64,000 nt of DNA from the NCBI GenBank assembly GCA_037349105.1, contig JAYJMM010000068.1, forward strand, positions 124,001-188,000, written 5' to 3'. The translations under genes were made by a program, and so were the position numbers. Positions within the stretch are counted from its first letter, which is position 1, and the number at the start of each line of letters is the position of its first letter. Below are positions 10,449 to 22,837 of the stretch, in pieces. Under the pieces are notes generated by a model. That model did no database searches and had not been told where the DNA came from. It saw nothing but the letters and a program-made list of their open reading frames with translations. The stretch is from Limnomonas spitsbergensis (Eukaryota; Chlorophyta; Chlorophyceae; Chlamydomonadales).

Positions 10449-10751
10449 CTGGAAGAACGAGCCGGTGCCGGCCCCAAAGGTACACTTCCCGGGGCGGCAT
10501 GACCGGCACAAGTAGACAGAAGGCAGTGGGCCGACGGCCAGCAGGTCATAGCCTAGTACGCAAGCAATTTTGTTTCCGCAATGAACCATAGCAGCAGGAG
10601 CAGCGAGCCGATGGGGTACATAAGGATGACGGCTATGGCGCTGATTAAAGTAGTAGACATGTATGACATTTGCCTCTTGAGTAGAGATTACCGCAGGGCC
10701 AACCTGCGGATGGACTAGGTTAGGATAAGCCACCGCTGCTACTGCACACAT
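10449..10751 (-). CDS. Upstream exon of gene A with a Cys-rich end
   Basis: A 101-codon stretch on the minus strand ends at a CAG/GTATGG donor at 10449. Its last part reads PSVYLCRSCRPGKCTFGAG, three cysteines that could be part of a zinc site together with the upstream VHCGNKIACVL. I do not recognise the family. The start is uncertain because the frame begins with a non-ATG codon and may continue from another exon. Confidence 0.35.
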
Positions 10752-11450
10752 CTCATGTGGCTTAAGGGCCAGGTGTCAACGGCGCAGTGGGGCGACAGCA
10801 GCGGGTGGTCTATTTTTTTGTCTGACTTTCTGGCTGAATTTGTTTGGGTATAAACCCTTACCAACGATAGGATCCGGAGGGTTGGATTCTGATGGCTTCC
10901 TGAATTTACCCAGGCATGACTATGACGGCGGTTTACCGGATTCCTTTTTGCTTTGATCAGGCCAGGGAGCGATCGGGAGTAGCCCAGGGACCGTTATAGG
11001 GTGTGTGCCGAGCGTGGGAGAACCTAGGGTTGGCCACGAGATTAAGTGGATTTCTTTTCTTCAGACTGTCTGGTTTGCAGGCAGAGGTTAGGGAGCTGCA
11101 AGTTTCTGTATGTGCATATCGTTACCAATTTCTCTTTCAGTACCACTCCTAGTCCGGCTCCCCACACATGCCCGAAGGGCTTAACGTTGGGAGCGGGGGG
11201 CGAGTAAAGTAGTAGGGGCAGTACCCACGAGCCAGGGGCGCCCAGGCAGGCCAACCAGTGAGGTATTTTCACTTAGGGCTGCCTTTCAACCAGTACTTTG
11301 TACCAGTTAACCCCTTTACAGCCCTCGTATCTCTATAATGTAGTACAAGGAGCCTTTGCGTACGGTGATGTACCGTAGTTGTGAGGAGAGGTAGCTTCTC
11401 TAAGGCGACCTGGCCAGCTTTTACCATCATAGCACGGTTACTGCTTTAAG
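10752..11450. other. No gene recognised; may contain the left edge of repeat copy B
   Basis: No convincing frame or splice pattern is seen. Because copy A is truncated by the window start, the true left end of copy B cannot be fixed and may lie in this stretch. Confidence 0.4.
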
Positions 11451-11960
11451 GTGCGACAGATGCCCTTATTCTGCCTCACCGCTCCCCTCCCTCCCAAACG
11501 CGTTGCCCGTATTTTGCACCATCAACCCCCTCCCACCCTCATGCAATGCCCTCATTCTGCACCACCGCTCCCCTCCCTCCCTAACGTGCTGCCCGTATTC
11601 TTCACCACCAACCCCCTCCCACCCGCATGCGATGCACTCATTCTGCACCACAGCCCCCCTCCTTACCTAACGCATTGCCCGCATTCTGCACCACCTCCCC
11701 CCTCTCTCCCTAAAGCGTTGCCCGCATTCTGCACCACCAACCCCCTCCCACCCTCATGCGATGCCCACATTCTACCCCACCGCCCCCCTCCCTCTCTAAC
11801 GCGCTGCCCGCATTCTGCACCACCGCCCCCTCCCTTCCTTAACGCGATGCCCGCATTCTACACCAATGCCCCCATCCCTCTGTGACGCACTGTCCGCATT
11901 CTGCACAACCGCCCCCCTCCATCCCGAACGCGCTGCCCGCATTATGCTCAACCTGACACG
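11451..11960. repeat. C-rich minisatellite, unit about 45 bp
   Basis: Degenerate units of the type CCCCTCCCTxACGCGxTGCCCGCATTCTGCACCACC follow each other. The right-hand units are the ones that open the window at 1-160, so the array belongs to the long direct repeat. Confidence 0.85.
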
Positions 11961-14359
11961 TTTGCCTTTGTTGGCACACAGCAACATACGCCTGTCAACA
12001 ACAAGCCTTTGCAACTTTGCCAACTGCGGCATGGTGAGTGCTCGCTAGACAGGTCGGGACTAGGAGGCAATTTATATCCGTCCTCCTCTGCTCCTCCTCT
12101 TGGATCACTGTATCGTGCTCTTCCTTGAGCACTGATACCGTACCAGCATTTTTAGGCCATAAATGGTCTCAGCAGGCGATAATGTTTTGTTTATATTAAT
12201 TGTATTTTGAGGGGAAAAGCCTGACAAAAACATTGGCCAGGGGCTTTTCGCAGATGCGTAGCGGCTCCACGCATGTGGCTCGCTCCGGATTGGCTCGCAA
12301 TCACTGTTCGGGGCCGCCTTTATCTCCGCAACGTCGAAAAACTCTCGACTCGCGTAAATCGCTTAGTATGTCTACATCATCTACTGATTCTAGCAATTCT
12401 GGGCGGGCCGCGAAGCGTCAAAAGGATGATGAAATCTATATCTCGAGGGCCACTTCTCCACGCCAAGCAGGCATTATATATCAGCTTTCTTTCCGCCCAT
12501 CGGTCAAAGCCCTTACTTCTTCATAGACATGGGCATAGGGTGAAAAAGCCTGGGCGCCCTTGGGGGATTCCAAAGATTGCAGCAAGGCATGGGCCATCAA
12601 CGGTTGAGCCGGCTCGTAACATTGGCTGAATGGATTTGCACAGTTACCGGTACATTAAATCAGATTGGGGGAAAGTTGATCCAGTTGAAGCCACCCACTG
12701 TTTCTGAACTTTGGGGGCTACGCCCCCAAACCCCCACCGGGGGCCGCTGGCCCCCGGACCCCCGGGCAGGGGGGAAACACCCCGCACCGCCCCAGCCGCG
12801 CCGTCCACGTCTTCTCACACCTCAGGCTTCTTTTTAATTAATTGCATATTTTGAAGAAAAACAACTGACTGGTACCGAAAGCACACTCAAGCTGCCCTTT
12901 TTCAAGTTGGAATCCACCATTGGATCCGCTGTCACTCCTAATTTTTATAGCCAGGTCTCCAGACGTTTTTGAAACCCCGCCCTGCAATCCTTCTCTCACC
13001 TTCCAGCCCTTTGGAATGCGTAAATCCGCGGTGCTTCACGCTGATCCGCCCAATGCGCGCCACGCCGCGATACCGAGACTGGCTTTCATGCGCATGATCT
13101 TGGGCACTTCGATTTTAGACTCAGGAATCCATCTGATCCACAAATGTACTTTTGTGAGCTATCACGCGGCCGACCTCAACCGCTGATCAAAATGCACAGG
13201 TATAAATCATGCTGGGTTTTTAAATCCACAGCCGTAATCCTCAAGTCTCTCCACACGGTGATGAGCACTTGTAAAGCTAGACTTCTGGCTTGCCTGGTAG
13301 CGAACCAGACAGGCCGAACTGGGTCACTTACCGCATGATGCGGGAAATGCCGTAGACGTAGACTGCGGACGTTGTCCTAGGTCGAGTAGGGCATCTTGCT
13401 GGGGAGTCTTAGGCTTGCTATGTCGGCTGAGTAGCTGATCTAGTCTTGACTATTGACAGCTTATCCGAAATGCCACTACTGTGGCTTGCAAGATTTATAC
13501 TTGGTGACTCTATAAGTTGAGAATCGCTGCTAAATGCTCTTTTCAATCTGTCCAAGGCAGAATTAGGCTTCCAAAACAAAATCCAGATCCACATCGCAAG
13601 CACTTTAAGCAGGAACTGGTGACTCAGGCTGATCAGGCCAAACCACATCGTCCCTTATAAGGACACAGGAAAGGCGCTTCAGGTCCGTGGCGGACTTCCT
13701 CCTCACGACAGTGATGGACGTCTACGGGCGAGCCCAGCGACTGCTTGCTGGTCGCGAGATCGTACACGTTGGGCTGCTTTCTGGATAATGGATTAGTAAG
13801 GCTATCTCGGCTATGGCTTCTTGCCTTAGCTTTCGGGTCCCGTACCGGAAGATCAGGTGGGGAGTCACTTATCGCGTTCCTCGCTGTAAGAAGCTTGCTT
13901 GGCCTTGGTATGTGTTGTCCTAGGCGGGGTCGGAGTCTTCACCGTTTCTCCTTCTTTCTATCTCAGTCCATGGGACTGATCTAGTAGGCTTGGCTGTTGT
14001 AGGTACTGACTGCTTAAGGGGCTGGTATCAGGGGATACAAGCTGGTGCTGATTACACTCAAGAGGTCTGTCCTTTAAAATGGACGAAGTAAAAATCCTTG
14101 ATGTTTGCCAGGGGAACACAGCCCCCAACCCTGGTTGACAAGTACGTGAAATTCCTGCCTCAGCTCGCCCTTAAATTGTGGATGTTGGGCTTACTACTTA
14201 AGACTCGGAGGCTCCATGGTGAAGCTACAGAGACTCTGCTGCCACATACAGCGGTAAGTACGGTTATGTCACATATACGGTAATATACTGTGACAGAAAG
14301 CATTTTAGATCTATGCCCATCATTGATGTGGCACACGGTCTCTTTTTGCCGCCCTCTCA
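11787..14359. repeat. Long direct repeat, copy B
   Basis: The near-identical partner of 1-2573, ending at 14359 with CTCTCA where copy A ends CTTTCA. Substitutions seen include positions equivalent to 196, 226, 387, 1194, 1399, 1721 and 2109. It carries the same twin hairpins (about 12710-12757) and inverted-end module (13645-14089). The LINE-related sequence begins within about a hundred bases of its end. Confidence 0.8.
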
Positions 14360-14488
14360 GCAATGGACGAGTATTCCAAGAATATCGATGAAAAAGGCGG
14401 AGTTAAATGCAGATGATGTAATATGAACAATTATTAAGCAAAAGCCAGAATGCCCGAGCATACAGTTTGAGAATGGAAGACAAATCAG

Positions 14489-15210
14489 TTGATGCATAAT
14501 GCAATGAGGCTTTTGCTGCTCGCCGTCTACATAATTCTGCTTCCAGCGATGTCCTGGCCAGAGCTGCAAATTATGATGTACTGCTTTCTTCAATTGACCT
14601 CCAATTACACTCAAAATAACACTGACAATACCACAATTCGCATCATGACTGGTTTGAAATTGAAAAAATATATTGCCATGGTTCAGAAAGCTGCCTATAA
14701 TCAGGTGCAGATTCGTGCCAATATCTTAAACAATGCGATAATTTTCAGCCCAACCCCACCTACACACGTGGACAAAAAAGAAAACAAAAAGAGAAGGCGC
14801 AAGCCTAAGGAACGTCACAAGACACGCAACGCAAGGTATCCCACCACAAAGAAATACTCGTCTACGCCCGGGCGAAATACGCCATGCATCTTGCGAATGG
14901 AGAAAATATATGGGGAATGTATGGAAAAGGTTTTCAGAGACAGGTTCACCGACTACAGAACAATCACCGTAAAAGGATGAGAGACTCCAAACAGACTACT
15001 CAGTCGCGGAAGACAAGAACCAATAGAAAGCAGCGAGCCCAAATAACCCAACATGCAAAAGTTGCCAAACGGTCAGCACCAGGGTCAGCATCAAGCACCA
15101 CCCATGTAATAAACAGGTGGTCAAAACAAGTACTGGTGAACGCCAGCGACGTCAACCCACCGAAAGCCAAGCAACAGCAGAGGATCGACAGGCTTGGAGA
15201 AGGAACTTAA
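14489..15210 (+). pseudogene. LINE 5-prime ORF region, basic (ORF1-like)
   Basis: Two overlapping frames (14489-14980 and 14884-15210) encode Lys/Arg-rich peptides with a short run KKENKKRRRKPKERHK, as expected for a nucleic-acid-binding ORF1 or N-terminal extension. The frame changes near 14900-14970. No zinc knuckle or RRM is visible, so the assignment rests on position and charge. Confidence 0.4.
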
Positions 15211-15225
15211 AATCATAAGAAACAG

Positions 15226-15898
15226 ATGCTGAGCCTGGAACGAGGAGGGAGCAAGCACCCCTCCCACATTTCCACAACACGCCACATTCACTATGAAAAA
15301 CAGCATGAAAAAATTTGCCAAGCACACGCCCTCGCAATGCTCCTGGGGCGACCGCTTCGCCAGACACACAAAGAAATCATAACTTGGTTTTTAGGTCAAC
15401 AAGAAAATCCTACTTCCGCGCACCACAAGAGGGTCTTAAACCATAGAGTTTACCCCCAATTTGATCCGATATCCGGTAACTTCTCGGACCCAGCATGGGC
15501 CCTGTACGCGTTCCAACACTATCAACTTAACTACAAGTTTATTTAGGGAATGGACCAACCGCAACTCGTGACCACTCAAATCCTAGATCGCACCCTTGAT
15601 GAAATAAAACAGACAAAAAACTACCACCTAAATGGTTTCATAGTCCACTCTAGTGCGCCCTACCATCATGCCTCGACCTTTTTTGCTCCGGCGAGAAGGA
15701 AAGTGGTACTGGTTGGACTCAGAGAAGCCATACCGAGCCCCTCTCTTCGGAGAAGAGGGAATCCGGAACTTGGATGAGCTCAAAAAACGGCAACATCCAT
15801 CTATGGGAACTTCCATGCGGAAACCCTGGCTGAATGCAACACTGCTTGCTCTCTTTTCCCACCAGTACCCCACACACCAGAAGAGGGGGGGGACATAG
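15226..15898 (+). pseudogene. LINE-encoded papain-like cysteine peptidase
   Basis: The segment HEKICQAHALAMLLGRP provides a candidate nucleophile cysteine (codon 15316-15318) at the start of a helix. About 100 residues later come FIVHSSAPYHHAST (histidine) and, after a frameshift near 15690, KWYWLDSEK (Asp). The order Cys-His-Asp, the HH motif and the WYWLDS strand fit the papain-like fold of Josephin or OTU deubiquitinases more than the His-Asp-Cys order of Ulp1. A TAG at 15544-15546 interrupts the frame. Cysteine peptidases of several kinds are known in LINEs; the role, perhaps polyprotein or ubiquitin processing, is inferred. Confidence 0.5.
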
Positions 15899-16269
15899 AC
15901 TCGCCCCCAAAACCCCTGAACCCCCCCCAGCCCCAACCACCAGAACTGCACGAGACACCAATGATGCTTGAACCAACTCTGCCGCCCGCTCGGACAGCAC
16001 TGCCTCCTACACACACTAATGCAGCCCCCCTCACCCAGGTCACATTCCCCGACTCACGTAGATGTGCCATCAAAGGTAGAACTACCAAAGGGCAGGAAAA
16101 GACGCATGATATTGAGAGAACAAAACAAAGTAAGTTGGCTTCCAAAGGATACGTACGTAAGCTCTAAAATAAGCAAACCAAGCGCAACATTGCCCTACCG
16201 CACACAACGGAAGGAGAGAAACCGAAAAAACTGTTACAGGCCCTCATTTTATCATATATCACTACCTCA

Positions 16270-17180
16270 ATGACTGATACGCCCAAACCAGCTAAACAAA
16301 ACACAAGGGTGAAACAGATCTTGAAGAATAGGCTTGACCAAGAAAATACAAGCCTACCACGCCAGCCAAGTGCTCCACCCCACGAAGAAGATCAAACAGC
16401 CTGCCAACCGGCTACGTTGCGCATGATCACAGCCAATATCCAGGGCGCGTTCACCGCAAAGTATGACATAGAAATGACCATCCAGCAGCATAACCCAGAT
16501 ATCCTCGTACTCACCGAGACAAACATGCTCCCCAAGCGGAAAAAGGCCAGATGGTTGCAAGAAGCCCTACAAGGGTATCAATACTGGGTGTGTATACACA
16601 GCGAAAAAGGCAGAGGCTTGCGAGGGGTCATCATTGCCATCAAGGAACACATTGCAGTGTTGGGCAAGGCCACCTAAACAGAAGGCGACAATTGCAATGG
16701 GAGAACTCTGAACGTTGCTAACCACCTGCCCCACTCCAGGCCCATCAACATCACAGGGGTCTATGCGCCGGCAGGTTGCTCACCCGAGGAGGAGACAGAG
16801 AGACTAAAAATGTACAGCATACTCACAGAAAGCATGCAAGAAACAAAAAACGGCAACCCTTCTTGCCATATTATGCTAGGCGACTGGAATGCACCGCTGC
16901 TTCAAGGTGACAGGAGCAGCGGACACACCTACCACAAGGATGAGACACACAGGAAATTTGTTGTAGCAGTTAAACTTTCACCCCTAGAAATGAACCTTAG
17001 CCCTCGAGGCCACACCTACACCCACTTAAACAGCACTAGTGAGTCCCACATGACCAGCAGAATTGACGATATTTTCACAAACCTGGATATGGGCATCATC
17101 AAAAGTAAGACCAACGTCCTCCAAATAGGAACCCAATCAGATCACGCACCCCTGCTAGGCATCATTGAACTGAGAAACAC
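16270..17180 (+). pseudogene. LINE APE-type (EEP) endonuclease
   Basis: The exonuclease-endonuclease-phosphatase motifs are all present in order: ITANIQG, LVLTETNML, VYAPAG, IMLGDWNAP, GHTYTHL, SRIDDIF and SDHAPLLG. These supply the Asn, Glu, Asp/Asn and Asp-His residues used to nick target DNA. The reading frame is the same on both sides of a TAA at 16675-16677, which would cut the protein within the domain; the VYAPAG motif lies between the two open parts. Confidence 0.85.
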
Positions 17181-20100
17181 AGGGATTTTCATCCCCACTA
17201 TAAAAAAACAGCCCACACGGCCCTCCACCCGGGTCTTGGTCCGCCCTATTAGCCTCACCGACAAAACAGCCTTCACCAACAAAATCTCCACCTTCTCAGA
17301 GGGTATCGCCGGCGAGACTCGAGACCTGCACCAGAAAATGCAGCTGGTAATTAAAGAAGATATTCAGCCGTACTTCAACAAGATTGAGTCCGAAGACGGG
17401 AAGACAAGCAATCGCCTACCCATTATTCAGGGACTAAATGCGGCGGTAAAAGTGAATAAGCTCAGTGAACAACTGTTGAGTGCTCTACAAAAGACACAAG
17501 CTTTCGCCTTACAGACATGTGAGTGCAAAAACACGAACCCCTCTGGCACTCACCTCCGCTCACGGGTTCTGTCCCGGAAAAGAGTAATGTTATGCAAGCA
17601 TTTTCATGCCTGTCATGAGATTAGAAATGAAGTCCGCAATACTGCTATCAACACAACTACAGGGATGCAAGAAATCATAGCTAACCAAACTAATCTCCCC
17701 AACGGTATGGAGAAGAGACTTAACGAAGCCACAACCTTGGAGACAAACGTGGGCATGAATAACGGGCAGATCCTCTCACAAGTCATCAGAGGCATTAGGT
17801 CCGAGATCCGGACCATGGACAAGGGACAGGACAAGCAAAATCTTGACCAAGCGATTAAAGCTACCAGAGACCTCATAAACAAAAAACTGAAGATGGCAAA
17901 CAGGAACATCTTCAAGAAGCCAGCCTCCGGAACCAACTACAAAGCCCTTGTGAACCCGGCCACAAACCACATCACTGACGACCCCAAGAAAATGATCACG
18001 ATTGTGGAGGAACATTTCACCAAATTGCTGACCCCATGTGCCCCCAAGAGCGGCAAATACCACCCACATGAGGTCACTTGGCAGTACCCATGGACAAAGG
18101 GCCCTGGTAAATTTACCTTGGAAACGCTGGCAACCCGTCTCCCAAACCGAACATGGTTACACAAAATAATCCAGCAATCCTCAGTGTTTGAAGAATGCCT
18201 GCACACACTAAGTGTTGGGAAATCACCGGGACCAGACGGGATCGTTAATGAACTCCTAAAAATGACGACCTACGAGTTCAAGGAGTGCATGCACATGCTC
18301 ATGATCATTATGTGGGCCACCGGTGTGACCCCAGACGAATGGAAGCAAAGCACTACACAACTGTTGGAGAAGGGGCCGGACGAAACCTTGATAGACAAGA
18401 AGAGGCCTACCGGGATGCTAAACGCCCTATACAAACTCTGGACGAGGCTTCAAACAAGGGCTATGTTGACTACACTGAAAACACCTGTTTCTGAGCTCTA
18501 CCCAAACGGGGTTCAGGATAAAAGCCAGCACCAGGGACCAGCTTAAGATGCTAGTCATGGCGCTCGAAGATGCGCGACACACCGGCCAGAATATCTACAA
18601 CCTACAAGTCGACTTCTCATCAGCCTTTAACATGATGGATCACGACATTCTCCTTATGATCATGTACGACCTAGGGTTCCCTACAGATGCGGTGGATGCA
18701 GTTAAAAACCTTTACATGGAGGCAACAACCCAGGTCCGATGGGGCACAGAGCTCACTGGAAAGATCCCCATGGGGCGGGGCAGCATACAGGGGGACACCC
18801 TTTCACCCCTCCTTTTCCTCATTTACATTGAACCACTGCTCCGGTGGGCCCAAGTCGGGGCCAGGGGCTACATGTTTAAATGCATAGATGACATTAACGC
18901 TCGCATGGAGCACTCACTCAGCAATGCAGCCTAAGCAGACGACTTGTCCATGCTGACAAGTAAACTGTCGGACCTGCACGTACAAGCAGAGAAACTTAGT
19001 CTCTACTCCGACTTCGCGAAAATGAAGGTCAAGACTGGGAAAACTCTAGTATCAGGTGTCCTTTATCAAAACATCCGCACAGGACTATATGGGAACAAGG
19101 ATGCTCTGGTGCAAGTAAGAAGACAACTAGAAAAACAGATAATGGTCCAAGGACAATACGTGCAACACCTTCCCCCAATAGATCCCTTCACATACCTCGG
19201 TGCAGAGCTCACGATGACACTAGACTGGAAGTTCCAGCACCAAAGCTTGATAAAGAAGGCAAGGCAAAAGATTGAGGAGATGCAAGCTTCACATGCCACC
19301 CCAAGACAAATTAAACATATCATTGAGACAACTATCGAGCCCTCAATCTCAAACACCTTTAAGATAACCCCATACACGGGAGCTGACCTCCAGATTCTAG
19401 ACAGCATCATGGCCACAGCCGTCAAGAAGGCGTACGGACTGTGGAGATGTGCCAACTCAGCTACCGTTCACCAAGATGTCGCGTCCTATGGGCTGGGGTG
19501 TGCATCCCTGGCGACAGAATACGCAAAGAAGAATACAGAACTGCTCATCACATCCCTACGCGATGAAGGGCGCATGGGCACAGTCACTCGAAGTCTCATG
19601 GAGAAGCAGCTCAAATACATGGGCGGGTGCCCCACAGGGTTTAAAGACACCCAACAAGCAAAACATTACATGCGGCTCAGACAACTGTCCCATATCACAG
19701 ATAACAACCTGATCATTATGAAAAGCAATGTGCAACAATTCACTGCACATACCCCGGAACTCGCCCAAGCGCTAGAACAGCTAAATCCTGCCACTGCTAC
19801 CCTCCCCGCCACAGACCCCCTTACTGCGTACACCCTGCTTCAACCTCTGTTCCACTTAGGATTCACTCACCTAGCAGACCTGACAGAACAAGGAGGCAAG
19901 CATTTGATGGATGGGAGAGGCTTGAGAAACAGATACGGGAGAAATGTCAAAGACAAGCACATCATAGCCTTAAACAGACTCTCAGTCATGGCAAACAACG
20001 GTCCGGGTGCAGACAAAGATCTAAGAGACATGAAAAGAAAAAGAAACACGTCGTTGAGCCTCCCAAAGGATCAACGAGAAATACACAAAGGAAACATGTA

Positions 20101-20575
20101 CATCACTGCTATAGCAAGAAACCCCATGCCGACAGGAACCATGTTCCAGGCTTCCCTTCACCCTGACCAGACATTGATCACCCAGTACCTGAATACCAAG
20201 GACATTGGCACTCCAACAGCAACAGAAACAGAGAGACCGGGAGATCTCGCTGATATCCCAGACCCCACCCAACAACAAGAGGGCAGAGCAAACCTGACCG
20301 GACAGCAAGGCAGCAAGAAGAAACAACAATGGCGCAAGGACCCTACCCTCCACAGAGACAAGAAAAGACAAGGATGCTCGTCAACTACGAGCCTGCGGAA
20401 AGAGATTGCGGCCCCACGCAGAAAGTGCCAGACAACAGGATCATGCCTATGTACCAGACATGAATACAAAGGAAGGAGGCAGAGCGCATTTTTGAATTTG
20501 CCAAAAGCAAAATATCAGAAGGAGAAAGGGCGGCAACAATCATACAAGAGATGTATGGGCACACCAACCAAGTAG
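17181..20575 (+). pseudogene. LINE reverse transcriptase
   Basis: Upstream of the polymerase is a long helical region. Then come SPGPDGIVNELLKM (fingers), a frameshift near 18540, LQVDFSSAFNMMDHD with the first catalytic Asp, MGRGSIQGDTLSPLLFLIYI (template grip) and ADDLSML, the second catalytic pair. The residue before ADD, normally aromatic (YADD), is a TAA stop at 18932-18934. Downstream, 18944-20575 stays open for over 540 codons through thumb and linker, ending in a basic, Gln/Lys-rich segment. Confidence 0.85.
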
Positions 20576-21320
20576 CAGCCATCACAGGCTGGAGGATGGT
20601 CACAGAGCCAAGCAAAGGACGCCACCAAAAAGGGAAAGACAGAATCAAGCAAATTCAATATCAAGTCACCTGGCATCCAAGCATCATCGATGAATGGGCC
20701 ATCTCATACCACAGCATGGCAGGGTACACACCAGAGAAGATAGAGGCTTGTTGCCGGAAGACTCTAGGACTTGGTCAAGACCTGCATGCCCACGATTGGG
20801 CAGGTGTTGCAGCATGCGAAGGTTGCTGGAATCCACACAGCCTGCAGTACGATGACGTTTCGGGATGTTATGATGACATCATCACATGCGACGTTTGCTA
20901 CAAGTACTAACATGTCCAATGCCTAGGCCAACCAGTAGACTGTAGACCCAGCCAAGACAAATGGACATGCCCGGCGTGTACACATACAACGAGCACCACA
21001 CAAGTGGAGGGGCTGGTTAAAGTCACATGGAAGCCTGGCTGGAAACCTGAAGAGATGCTCCTTACCAAAGAAAACACGGCCGCCCTCCTACAACAATGGA
21101 TCTCTGAAAACCACGACCAGCCACCAGCGAGGACCTCCGAAGGCACCATGCTAGATAGGCACCTTTTTAACATGGCCCGACAAGGGTTTCAACAAAATCA
21201 GAGCAATTGGGATACCACCCTCGGAGACAATATCCGGGAAATGATAACCTTCGATATGGAGCCAATTAACCCGCAACTGGACATCCATGCTCTGACGGGA
21301 GAGTGTAAAATCGAAGTGAG
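20551..21320 (+). pseudogene. LINE PHD finger
   Basis: In one frame CEGC, CDVC, HVQC and CPAC (about 20815-20985) give the C4HC3 spacing of a PHD finger, with the conserved Trp two residues before the last Cys pair (KWTCPAC). PHD fingers typically read histone H3 tails. A TAA at 20908-20910 falls between CYKY and HVQC. The finger sits between RT and RNase H, an uncommon place for a LINE. About 110 residues of unrecognised sequence follow before a frameshift near 21320. Confidence 0.65.
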
Positions 21321-21325
21321 AGAGT

Positions 21326-22380
21326 TTGAGACATGGAATCCTAAGAGTACCACCCATCACGACTACGGAGATGGCATGCGTGTACAAGGGGAACGGCCGG
21401 TGCGTCGGGACAATCGCCGAAGACAGACTCGTCACCCTCAGAAGATTGTATGAACAGGCAGCAGATGAAGGCATCCATGCTAAAATGATGCCTCCCCCGT
21501 CCTCCTTTGAAGAGGAAGTGGTTGACCTCATCATCAGACACAAGGAGGGGACAAAGACACAGACCAAACAGATACATGACAATTTCAGCATCCCACCACA
21601 GTTCAGAGCGTTGATACACACGCACTTTGGCGTCTCCAAGGAACGGTTCTCTAGCCCCCTCCAAGTTAGAGATCACGCCACGACCTATTGGAGTATACAC
21701 CCGAGGGACCAGGCCTTCCAAGCACAAACAAATTCCTTCCAACACAGGTGGACAGGGTACTCACATGCCTTCCCAAACCGGGACGAACCATTCCTCGAGA
21801 AAGCAGTCCGATGGGCAGTATGGTCTGCAGATATGACCAGGGAACCGACAGCTACTGTCTTGTACCTGCCCAGGGGGATTAAGTCGTCAGGCAAACCCCC
21901 ATACCAAAAGTGGTTGGACAAATATCCGAAATACTGTACAAGAATAGCCAGCACCAAGAGCTCCCCTTTCCCCCTGTGGAAAGAGGAGAGTTGGACGCAA
22001 GGAGCAACCCCGCCACCCATGCACAAATGCCACATGGACATAATCATTGTGTGGAACAAAGAAGCCCAGTCCGAGCGAATCGGGTGGAAACAGGATCTTC
22101 TCATCAGACTGCTCCGCACAACCCTCGCACATGTAGAAAAACATCCGCAAGCCAGGGCCACCCCCCTGCTAACCGCAACATGGACCCAGCCTCCTCCCCC
22201 ATGTGGGGATAGGGTGGAAGAAGGTCAAGGAGAGCAGAGCCAGGCCCAGACCATGATAGGATCAAGCTCCTTCCAACGATCTCCAAGGGACACTGACATC
22301 CCTAGAGCAACGGAGGTAGACCTAGTGGACGCATGCCATTGCCTCGAGTGGTTCCAAGAAAACAGTGCGTTAAAGCACAA
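21326..22380 (+). pseudogene. LINE region resembling an adenine-N6 methyltransferase (PCIF1/Dam-like)
   Basis: The open stretch contains FGVSKERFSSPLQVRDHAT, then AFPNRDEPFLEKAVRWAVWS, VLYLPRG, a Tyr/Trp segment PYQKWLDKYPKY, and IIIVWNKEAQ. The order (FxSPL, a degenerate N-P motif followed by a helix, a strand ending LP, a final strand ending WN) recalls PCIF1 and Dam-like adenine methyltransferases. No clean NPP[FY] motif survives: the best candidate is FPNRDEPF, so I hold this loosely. The segment is preceded by the PHD finger and continues without a stop into the first strand of RNase H. Confidence 0.3.
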
Positions 22381-22383
22381 TTG

Positions 22384-22829
22384 GAGGGAAATAGCCTACA
22401 CCGATGGCAGCTGCATTGAAACCCAGCCTCAAAGAAGGCAGGAAAGTTCAGCTAACTGGCGCTGGCCTCCACATCCCGAACGCCACTGCTGATCAACAAG
22501 ACATCACCATTAACCCGGCTGGAGAGGGTCCCACAAACACCATAAACAGAGCCGAGCTGGCAGGAATCTATGGAGCCCTAGTGAAAGAACAGACCAAAAT
22601 AGCTGTTGACAGCGCCACATCCTTGTACCAAATCCGAAAACCTATCCGATCCCCCATGTCTCTCACCTACCACAAGCACAGAGACCTCCTCCGGCATATC
22701 GTGGGCCAACTCCAGCTCGTGGCGTCCCAAGGAAAAACAGTCGAATTCCAGAAGGTGAAGGCCCACAACGGAGATATCGGAAACGAGAAAGCCGACGGGC
22801 AGCCACTTAAAAGGGAGAATGCGATCTGA
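22384..22829 (+). pseudogene. LINE RNase H
   Basis: Catalytic landmarks are YTDGSC (first Asp), INRAELAGIYGAL (Glu), IAVDSATSLYQI (Asp) and VKAHNGDIGNEKAD (His region and last Asp). The first motif is in one frame and the rest in the next, with the frameshift close after the TDGS segment. It would degrade the RNA strand of the RNA-DNA hybrid. Confidence 0.75.
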
Positions 22830-22837
22830 CCGTTCCA

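Noticed and set aside
15226..15898. Assignment of the LINE cysteine peptidase to the Ulp1 (C48) family
   Set aside because: The catalytic order is Cys first, then His-Asp, whereas Ulp1 has His-Asp-Cys, as in the gene at 5143-7180.
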